DNA of 64,000 nt from Riptortus pedestris (taxonomy: Eukaryota > Arthropoda > Insecta > Hemiptera > Alydidae), in NCBI GenBank assembly GCA_019009955.1, contig CM032230.1, forward strand, positions 7,990,001 through 8,054,000, in the 5' to 3' direction. How positions within the stretch are numbered: position 1 is the stretch's first letter; every line of letters starts with the position of its first letter. The notes below the pieces were generated by a model. It did not search any database. It saw nothing but the letters and a program-made list of their open reading frames with translations, and was not told the DNA's origin. The position numbers and the translations under genes were made by a program. Positions 55,563-64,000 of this stretch are shown here, piece by piece.

Positions 55563-55895
55563 TTTTTTAAATTGGATACTTATAGATTTTATGATGTGTC
55601 GACATGGCACTAATGATACCCTGTCGCTTGAATTACCTTTTACTGTTGAAGTGTGGCCATTTTTAATCAATCTACATTGCTCTGCAAGACATTGAGCAGT
55701 AAGGAGCCCACGTAAACAGGGATTAATATGTGAGCCGTAGTTGAGATGTTTAGTAACCGAGGTCCTTAAAACGAAAATTCGATGAGTAAATGTAATGAAT
55801 GTATTTAATTTAATGCAATGTATGCAATTTCAGTCAATAACAAACTCGATGTCTAGTTTTACGTAAAGCATTTAAGTAACGAATCTGGTAACTAA
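55563..55895. other. no clear feature
   Basis: Nothing firmly recognised. Confidence 0.5.
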
Positions 55896-56357
55896 CAAAC
55901 AAAAGTCTGTCACGCTGGGGCTGCGTAAACCATGCAGATTTCCCACGTGAAGTTTTACAATAGAGAAATTTCAGAATAGAGAGTCAAACAGTTACGGGAA
56001 CGGCTCGAACTAGCTCTTGACGGAAACTCACGACTAGACCCGAAGTTAGCCGATCTCATCTCAGAAGCTGAAAACAGAAAAATGCAAATATCTCGGTTAA
56101 TATTCAAGATAGAGAATAAATGTATATAACAATATTTATAGTAAATTTAATTTGCAATAAGATTGGTTCCAATTGTTTGATCCGATGCATAATAACGGAG
56201 ATATTTCGATTTTTTGAAAATCCCCCCTCTAAAGCCCCCCTTCCCACTGGTCCGATTTCAGCCGTTAACGAACTTGATCTTCCTTTTTACATAAAACGAT
56301 TAAATACTGAGTTTGGTGACGATTAAACAAAAATTGCGACCGCTAGAGTGTTAACAG

Positions 56358-56424
<67 letters not shown>

Positions 56425-56567
56425 TATATATAGTTTTGAACGGACCTCATTTTTGTCATCTCCTAGGTAGTATAGATGGACATTTGAGGAAATAAATTTC
56501 CTAAAAGGAAATCAAGGATCAAGGAAATTAAGGATTTTCCTTAAGGGAAATCTGCTAAAAAGTGTAC
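55896..56567 (+). mobile_element. TA-core family copy, module A, near complete
   Basis: It opens gtctgtcacgctggggctgc. Module A is almost identical to the copy at 50139 (gagtcaaacagttacgggaa, gctcttgacggaaactcacg). Body, ttgcgaccgctagagtgtta, (TA)n at 56363-56431, gaacggacctcatttttgtc and a duplicated 3' tip ending ccttaagggaaatctgctaa. CACGTG at 55944-55949. The shared module text suggests that this and the 50139 copy are close relatives. Confidence 0.87.
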
Positions 56568-56582
56568 CGCTAAAGCGTTAAC

Positions 56583-56648
<66 letters not shown>

Positions 56649-56760
56649 TTCTACGTTAGTTCAATAGACATTTTTTAGAAATATTTCGAAAATCATTTGT
56701 ACAACCTATTATAGTTATTGGCTAACCAAGTAGCCGATTCCCCTTGTCAGGACACTGCTA
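56568..56760 (+). repeat. (TA)n(GA)n microsatellite with TA-core flank
   Basis: gtaccgctaaagcgttaac, (TA)n, then (GA)n at 56601-56643. A second, truncated TA-core 3' half joined to the previous copy. Confidence 0.65.
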
Positions 56761-56854
56761 TTAGAAAAATCAATATTATAAATCTTCAAAAAATATTAAA
56801 TTTCTTCCAATCTTGTTAATAAATTAATGTTCTACATATGTTATTCTAAATATA

Positions 56855-57293
56855 TAAGCAGATTTTCCTCAATGGAAATCAGCTATTGCATTTTTATTTA
56901 TGAAGCGATTTTCGAAATATTTCTTCAAATGCCGACGTTTTATTTTACCATTTTCCATTTATAATTATATCATTCATCATTAATATCGTGAAACAATAAG
57001 GATTTCAGATATCCTGCCAAAAAGTTATTCTTCCAAGCCAAACAATGTATATTATTAATTATTTGATTATTAACCGAAATATTTTTTTTTTTTTTTGCTT
57101 TCGGCCTTCAGTAAACTCCCACTCCTTCGCATGCCATATTAACAATATGCTGGTGTATTATGAAGCACATTATTTGAAACCTAAATACCAAACATTGTTC
57201 TCATTAAGTGTTTACGTTTTCAGATAAATGCAATCACGTGAGGCACGTCCGAAATCCTCTTAGTTAGCGCAGCCCCTGCGTGACGGACGTTTT
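56855..57293 (-). mobile_element. TA-core family copy, reversed, module B, no core
   Basis: It opens taagcagattttcctcaatg with gaaatcagctattgca, skips most of the body, then module B reversed (ttcggccttcagtaaactcc, gtgtattatgaagcacatta) and ends gcagcccctgcgtgacggac. Confidence 0.72.
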
Positions 57294-57320
57294 TAGTCTA
57301 TGAACTAAAACAGGGACACA

Positions 57321-57499
57321 TCGACAATAAAGATTTATTCAAGGGAAAGAGCGCTTTCGACTGAGTGGATCATCGTGAGTGCCAAGCTCCAGGAGTATGC
57401 TCCTAGAACACTTAAGAGCAATATACAGGATCTTAGGGCACTGAGCATGATGCACTGCAACGAAAGCGCTCTGTTGCTTTAATAAATTGCTATTGTGGA
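57321..57499. repeat. imperfect inverted repeat with 'gagcgctttcg' stems
   Basis: Left arm 57322-57390 (caataaagatttattcaagg, gaaagagcgctttcg) and right arm 57435-57499 (cgaaagcgctctgttgcttt, aataaattgctattg) are inverted copies with mismatches. The layout recalls the head-to-head Penelope-like termini at 29068 and 38758, but the CUGANGA part is not well kept. Confidence 0.5.
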
Positions 57500-58260
57500 C
57501 GGTTTTTATTCTCAACCTTCAATATAATTCACTCCCACCTGCCAGAATACAAACTAAATTATGAGTTTCCCTAACAGATTCATCACAATAGATGTGGAAC
57601 CCAGAAATAAATAATAAACTCATCCATAATTCATGAATTTAAAAAATATAATGGGCAGTTATAGAAGCTGACCCCCAAATAAAATTAGTTCCACGTGCCA
57701 CGATAAAAACTATTAGGTTCTTGAATTACTGTTTACTGGGAAAACATAGGTATGAGACCACGCCATTTTATTTAGCAGCGTTTTCCTGTTTACTTGGAAA
57801 TAACTTGGAATTATATATCCGAGTGGTTTTCATTTCAAACTTATTAATATTTATAAGTTAGAAAGAAAAAAAAATATATAAAAAATATCTATTTGAATCT
57901 ATGTTTTGACCCTTGCGCTCGACTATTTAACCTGTTCACTCAGAGGATTAAAAATAAAAAATACATATGTTTTCACAATTATCCACGATCTTAAAGCGTT
58001 TTTTATAATTCTTCAAAATTGTGCTAAATACCCTCTATTTATCTGCATATCCCTCAATTATGTTCTATGTATATTAATTCCATACAATTGATATGAATCG
58101 AAGGTTGTAATTAGTCCATAATTTGTACTTTGGTCATTAAATAAAAAAAAAAAATAAAAAAAATGTAGAGTAAGAATAAGCATTGTGCTAGCAGAAGTAT
58201 AGTTTTGACTATCAAAGTTAAAGCATTATTTGGCGTTATTGACCAAAATGGTTGACGCCA

Positions 58261-58294
<34 letters not shown>

Positions 58295-58505
58295 CGCGTA
58301 TAATGGACAGTTGGTGCTAAACTCGTTACGAATATTTTATCAAGAGTTGTTTGGTTTTTGTCAAGACCAATTAATTTTTTTAATATTTTAATGAATCATG
58401 CCTTTTCCTAATTTATCATTTTAATTCAGTGCTGTGGTGAAAACAAAAAAGATGTACAAAAATTACAAGGTTTTAAGGAAAGCCTGTTAAAAAATAAGAA
58501 AACTT
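57500..58505. other. AT-rich; poly-A run
   Basis: A 31-bp poly-A tract at 58262-58292. Nothing else recognised. Confidence 0.5.
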
Positions 58506-58647
58506 TTAGCAGATTTCCCTTAAGGAAAATCAGATATTGAGGTTGTACTCGGGGCGGTCATGATGCGATTCTCGAAAAATGTCCTGAAATGTTCATCGAT
58601 CCAGCCCAGGAGATGACGAATCTGGGCTCCTGAGGTCCGTTCAAAAC

Positions 58648-58688
<41 letters not shown>

Positions 58689-59142
58689 CAATTTTTGCTT
58701 GATCGTTACCATACTCAATTTTTAAACGTTTTATGAGAAACTAAAGATCAAGTTCATTAACAGCTAAAATCCGACCAATTGGAGGGGGGATTTTCGAAAT
58801 TATTAACATCTCTGTTGCTGTGCGTCGGATGGAAAAATTGTATGGAGCCTATCCTATCGTAAATGTGATGTTCTATAAAAGTTGTTATGTATGTTTTTTC
58901 ACTATCTTTATAATTAACCGAAATATTTGCTTTTTTTTTTTTAGTTTATTGCATTCAGTAAACCCCCACTCCTACTCATGTTATATTAACAATAAGCTGT
59001 TATATCATGAAGCACTTTATTTGAAGCCTAAATGTCAAATATTGTTCTCATTGAACTTTTACGTTTTGAGATAAATGCAAATATGTGGCGTACATGGGAA
59101 ATCTGCTTAATTAACGCAGCACCTGCGTCATGGACTTTTTGG
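58506..59142 (-). mobile_element. TA-core family copy, module B, reversed, near complete
   Basis: ttagcagatttcccttaagg, gaggtccgttcaaaactgtg, a GT/TA core at 58648-58687, ttgcttgatcgttaccatac, gctaaaatccgaccaattgg, ctcctactcatgttatatta, and the end ggaaatctgcttaattaacg then cagcacctgcg. Confidence 0.83.
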
Positions 59143-59164
59143 TTAGTATAAACGTTATTTGTGC

Positions 59165-59310
59165 TACTGAGGCTCATCGGGAAGAGTTGTCTATAGGTTT
59201 CTTTTCTCCAGGTAGAGAGTGGGTTTAAGGAATATATTTAGTGAATTTGTTACTATTAACTTCTTATTACCCATGCGAGAATCGAATCCACGGCTCTAGA
59301 ATTATAGTTT
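59165..59310 (-). repeat. tRNA-derived SINE, degraded, with head
   Basis: ggctcatcgggaagagttgt, ctataggtttcttttctcca, then cccatgcgagaatcgaatcc (the B box reversed) and acggctctagaattat. Confidence 0.55.
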
Positions 59311-60540
59311 ATAATAAAAATAAATGTTAAAGAAACTCACTGAATACCATGAAATTACTTGACGCAAGAAGTAGTTATGAAAGGGCTAAAGATAATAATC
59401 GAAAATATACTTCATAATGTAAAGTACAATTATATATCAAATAATTGTTTCAACGCTAGCAAAATGTGTAAGCTTTAGACTGAGCATAACAAACGAAAGA
59501 CTACTAGGCTAGAAGATGTATATATGCAATAGTACCTGGAGAAAAAGCGACGACAAACATAGGTCCATATTCTAATACAGTTATTTTATATCATCTCTGC
59601 TTATACCCAAACATTTGAGGAAACATTGACATTACAATGTACCTGGATCTCACAGACAAGCCACCATTCCAGACCATGACTAAAATAACAATAAAACGTA
59701 AACAGCCTGATACGGATAATGGACAACAATCTACTATACGAAAACAATTTACTTGGCCATACGCCAAACCGTTCGTTGCCTCGACAGACCCAGGATGTAA
59801 ACCTAAACAACCTAATACAGATAGCAGATGTAGAAAATCTACTGACTAACGGACAACTAACTCAGCACAACTTTGGACAGAAGATGGTGCACTTGCATTG
59901 AAAGCACAATACCAGCTATACTCGATCATCGTCCAGTGACGACGGTCTCCACCGAAAGCTATCTCAACTTTACAAAAGCTTTTAATACATTTACAAGAAC
60001 CACCAGGACCGATGGCGTATTAAAAGCGAGGGAATGCATCAAGGAAATGCTAATTTTGTTTCGCAAGACCTCCGTGTTCCTGCTGAGAATATGGCAGGAT
60101 GGGGCCGATAATGGTCGGGTGTGCGCATCATACTAGCTACTAATGACTTGTAACCCGATAAGAGTGTAACCTCCAATAACGGGATTTGTTGAGTAAGAGC
60201 CATTCAGACCCAAAGTACAAGGTCAGTGTTACAAGCATCTGATAGGTCTCCGAAGTCGTGATCATCTGTTCTCAATAAGACGATTTTATAAACTCTCGTC
60301 TAAGGTTAAAGTCGAAATATAAATTGGAAACGATACTGACCAAAGGCAATAAGTTTAAAGCACTAACTTATGTTAAGTGGACACCCTACGTCAAAGCAGC
60401 GACGTTCTATTTTCTTTAAAAAGCAAGAGGAAAATCGATATTTTCAAGGAAAGTCTTATTCCAAATGCCCATCTTTGTTCTGAACAGACCAAAAGATAGA
60501 TGAGATACACGAGAATTCGTTGTGCGATGACGTCATCAAT
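59311..60540. other. less AT-rich block with short unrecognised frames
   Basis: 59637-60136 carries overlapping short frames (for example DKPPFQTMTKITIKRKQPDT near its start). No domain could be named. It may be decayed retroelement ORF1 sequence, but this is a guess. Confidence 0.3.
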
Positions 60541-61068
60541 TATGATTGTACGTTCTTGTCTCGAAACTTTTTATTCAAGCTTTGCCACACACAATATTTA
60601 ACTGGTTTAGTCAATACTAATATTTGTAGTGTGTTCTCCAAACCGGCAATCTGACCTAGTGTTCTTCTACTTCATTCAGCAAATTTCCCGCAGCTCTACG
60701 GCTAACTTCCTCAGTCAATATATCGACAATGTTGTTCCGAATGGGTTGCAGTTCGGGGTCTAAGAAACATTTTTTTTTAGCCATTTTCGGACATTAACGA
60801 ATATCGTCTTTAGTGTTAAGGTTAAATATCGACTGAGGTGTGGGCCAAATAAACATTTCCAAATCAAGTCCGTAAAATCTAAATTGAAGATGTCATTACA
60901 CAATGCAGTTGCATGTGTTCACATATAACACGTCAGTTGAAAAAAAAAAATTCATATTTAAGGTTTCATAATGTATTGGCTTATTATTAACGTGCGTTGG
61001 CGAAGGGCGTTTGCTGATGGCCCGAAGTAAACAAGTGTCATTTTACACATTTTGTTCATAATGTCCTA

Positions 61069-61119
<51 letters not shown>

Positions 61120-61120
61120 T
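60541..61120. repeat. TA-core fragments in both orientations and a (TA)n tract
   Basis: ttatgattgtacgttcttgt with 'tttaactggtttagtcaa' is reversed module D-like. ccattttcggacattaacga and aggttaaatatcgactgagg are forward body pieces. (TA)n at 61074-61117. Confidence 0.45.
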
Positions 61121-62640
61121 ATATTATACTTTCTCCAACTATAATATTATGACATTTTCTGTTGGCTCATTCTCAAAAGTCAGGACCCCCCCTCCCACTT
61201 ATGATTTTTCATTACGAATCAATGACGTTAAACAGCACAGTGAAAATTTTAAGTTTCATTCACGGAGGGTTGTAATTGAGAGATAAATATGCCGAAAACA
61301 GATTTTTAAAATTAAAAAACAAAACAAAAATACAGTAAAACGGGTAGCTAAAATTAGTTAATAACACTAACGACCAAAAATAAATATTTTAATGATTCAA
61401 ATATTTAAATAACATATATTACCTGATAAACATAAGTAATTAATTCCTATTGCTATCGATTTTATCTTCAAGGTTATATTATTTCACCACTGTTTTCTTT
61501 TTTAAATTATTTGTGTTGTTTTTTTATCAGTTATTGTTTTATCTTCTGATTAAATTACCAATTTTAACTTGATTTGCATTTAGAGAAATCTCTATTAAAA
61601 GATTTTCCTTTGTAATCTGTAATTGTTAAAGAAAATGGTTTACTATATCGAGTATCGTATTGCGAACGCTAGACCGGCAAGTATATAACAGAAAGATGAA
61701 TAGATAGAAATAGATATCTAAGCAGGATTGATTTACATTTGAGGAAAATATACGAAACTCACGCAAGAACAACTTCAACAGCTGATCTGCTAAAACAAGA
61801 TAATTCCAAATAAGAACACTCATGCGTTATCCACTTACAAATTCATTTAGAACCCTCTAATTTCTTGCCAATGACTTTGATTGATCCATTTCATTTTTTT
61901 TACAAACCATGTGTCCTTTTTGTTTTAGCCTTTTATGCGAACAGCATTAATAGATCATTACCAAAGCAAACATCCCATTAAGAGTAGTTCTCGGAAACCT
62001 TTCTTGGCATAAAATTACACTTTATCAAGTGCAAGGCTTGCCTTGTCCTTGCCAAAGGGACAACATTGCCGCTCACTCAACATAATTGCATTTAAAACTA
62101 AGGAAGTCTGCGTAAACTAAGCAGATTTCCCAAGTTTTATTTATTTCCCACACCACTGATTTCATCTCACCATATATTCTCTATTTCTAAATAAAAATCT
62201 GAAGGATTACTAAAAGATTTATAAAATAACGATCGTGGACCATCAATATTTTCACAAGCTTAATTCAATATCATTTATCAATTTTATATTTCATCTGTTT
62301 TGACGTTCCCTGAACCCAATTTAACTTGTTTCTTCTGTTCGTACCTTGCATAACTCTAATACCGTTAGCGTTAGAACCTTAAAATTTCATATTTGGAATA
62401 TTTGTAACTCAGAGAGGCACACATCTCCTTTTGATCAAAATCAACTTAGAGGGAAGTGGTTAAGATGAGGACAAAAATGAACAATTTCACTATAAGCGTG
62501 AAAGATCCCAAAAAAATGTTATAGAGCCCATTTTTATTTAAAATGATTTACCTATCCATTGACTCCAAGAGCATATTACTTGAAGTGCTACCAAACATGT
62601 CGTAGTTTAATTTTAATGGGAGTACAAGGACGTTATGTGG
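61121..62640. other. AT-rich; one TA-core 5' tip
   Basis: The tip ctgcgtaaactaagcagatt lies at 62109-62128. Nothing else recognised. Confidence 0.45.
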
Positions 62641-62644
62641 CGCG

Positions 62645-63115
62645 AATACCACTTTATTTTTAGGGAAATCTGCCACTGAGATCTTACTCATGACTCGATT
62701 TTCGAAAATTTTCCTCAAATGTCCAACGATCTTATATATTTGTACACACTTGTCTGTTACCAAACCACTAAAGGTCGAATTCAGTAATAGCTGAGATCGG
62801 ACAAGTGGGGGGGGGGGAGTCAAAATAGAGAATTTCGAATTATTGCCTTTATTATACTTAGGAACTGTTGTATAGACTTAACCTTATTACTAATAAAATG
62901 TTCAAAAAATTTTGTTACGTACATTTATTATCTATCTTCAGAATTAACGTAGACCTTTGTAATTTTTTTAGGTTCTATTAACCACCCCCCCCCCCCCCGA
63001 AGCATGTCATATTAGCAATAAGCTGTATACATATACTCTTCACTCCAAGCTCAAATACCAAATATTGTTTTCATTAAAGGTTTACTGTGTGTGATATAAG
63101 AAAATACGTGGTGCG
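62645..63115 (-). mobile_element. TA-core copy, reversed, module B, worn ends
   Basis: agggaaatctgccactgaga, tgactcgattttcgaaaatt, tcctcaaatgtccaacgatc, taatagctgagatcgga, a long C run at 62984-62998, taaaggtttactgtgtgtga. The core TA tract is almost absent. Confidence 0.6.
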
Positions 63116-63563
63116 GTGCCATCAGTTAAGATGTTGAGGTCGCGACTGAAAAAACATAATTTCTTCTACACCATACTCAACATTTAAGTGTTCCATTACA
63201 CACTAAAGATCCTATTAGTGAATGTCCGAAATTGGGGTGCGGAATAGGGGGGGGGGGTCAGAGGAGGAATTTTGAAAATTCAAAATATCACCGTTATTAT
63301 GAGTCGTATCGTAAAATAATAGAGAACAAATCTTGTTACTTACTCTATAGATGTTGTATCATTGTCGCTCTTCACATTTTTTCGTAGCTCAATTATTAAG
63401 TGAGTTATTTGCACTTTCTTGTTGTCAACCTTCATTATCCCCTCACCAGCACAACCCTTTTATTCATCGGTTTTTTTACATAGAAATAGAGAATGAGATC
63501 AAAGTGTGTTATACGAGAACGTGGGAAATCTGCTAAGTTTACGCTGCACCTGCGTGACAGACT
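63116..63563 (-). mobile_element. TA-core copy, reversed, module D
   Basis: ttaagatgttgaggtcgcga, a gtccgaaattggggtgcgg segment, aaaatatcaccgttattatg, then module D (agctcaattattaagtgagt) and the end gtgggaaatctgctaagttt then acgctgcacctgcgtgacag. Confidence 0.68.
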
Positions 63564-64000
63564 TTTAATTTGGTTAATGATAATGACATAGTGGAAAATA
63601 TAAGGCGATTTACTGAACTTTTTTCTCTACGAAGCAGGGAATCACGTAGCAATCATGAGGAAGGTAGATTCAATGACGCCATTTCTGCTAAAAATGCTAA
63701 ACCACTGCTCATTAGTTTCTTACATCCCGTGTATGGCAAATTTCAATATCAATAACTCGAGAAGCCGTATTAAAATAAGCCTTACAAGGTTTAAAGTTAA
63801 GTTTTAAAGAAGGCCAACAAGTCATATCGCCGGATTTACTGCTCACATCGAAATAAAAAATAGAAGACGTGCATAACTTGTTCCTAAAAATAAAAATATA
63901 ACCTCTCTCTGACCCCTTGACACTCGAATCCCAAGGCTGGGATATAGACACGCTACTCGAGGAATTCAAGGATGGACCCTCCCTTTTGGGTTCCGATAAG
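63564..64000. other. unclassified sequence to window end
   Basis: A short plus-strand frame (63570-63755; ENIRRFTELFSLRSRESRSN) has no recognisable domain. The last 100 bp are GC-richer and could be part of a repeat running out of the window. Confidence 0.3.

Overview
This is eukaryotic, AT-rich, intron-dominated DNA, and almost certainly an insect. The recognisable host gene is the 5' part of the circadian bHLH-PAS transcription factor cycle (cyc, the BMAL1/ARNTL orthologue) on the minus strand. The bHLH exon reads like non-dipteran insect CYC proteins. I cannot name the species. The mix of tRNA-derived SINEs, RTE- and Jockey-like non-LTR fragments, Penelope-like elements and very long introns would suit a hemipteran or another large-genome insect, but this is a guess.

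Five cyc coding exons are placed by splice signals and by matching intron phases. They are 33795-33722 (start codon and nuclear localisation signal), 24410-24348 (acidic linker), 14214-13977 (bHLH), 9672-9580 and 6179-6062 (start of PAS-A). The intervening introns are about 9.3, 10.1, 4.3 and 3.4 kb. The gene leaves the window in an intron longer than 6 kb, so the rest of PAS-A, PAS-B and the C-terminus lie at coordinates below 1. A possible 5' UTR donor sits at 36121. Two plus-strand segments, at 27886-27983 and 37842-37947, have good splice signals and an open frame and may be exons of an unrecognised gene.

Everything else is repeat. The dominant family, called here the TA-core family, has about 40 recognisable copies or fragments in both orientations. 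A copy starts near GTCCGTCACGCAGG, carries an internal (TA)n tract, and ends in a palindrome TTTCCCTTAAGGGAAATC followed by TGCTAA. It exists with alternative 5' modules and includes one copy nested in another. Many copies carry a CACGTG E-box near the 5' end, which is the CLOCK:CYC binding sequence.

A second group is Penelope-like retroelement debris. One copy has a long minus-strand ORF with a GIY-YIG endonuclease (54518-55468). Several terminal repeats show a hammerhead-ribozyme-like core. Non-LTR fragments are scattered through the window at roughly 0.9, 4, 16, 17, 20.9, 21.9, 26.9, 33.4, 35, 39.7 and 42 kb. There is also a tRNA-derived SINE family, a 39-bp minisatellite (25.3-26.2 kb), an inverted pair of 26/52-bp tandem arrays (31.0-32.7 kb) and a roughly 76-bp tandem array split by a TA-core insertion (49.7-51.2 kb).

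No CRISPR array, bacterial operon, rRNA or intact tRNA gene was seen. All element boundaries were judged by eye and should be read as within about 5 to 20 bp, more for degraded copies.
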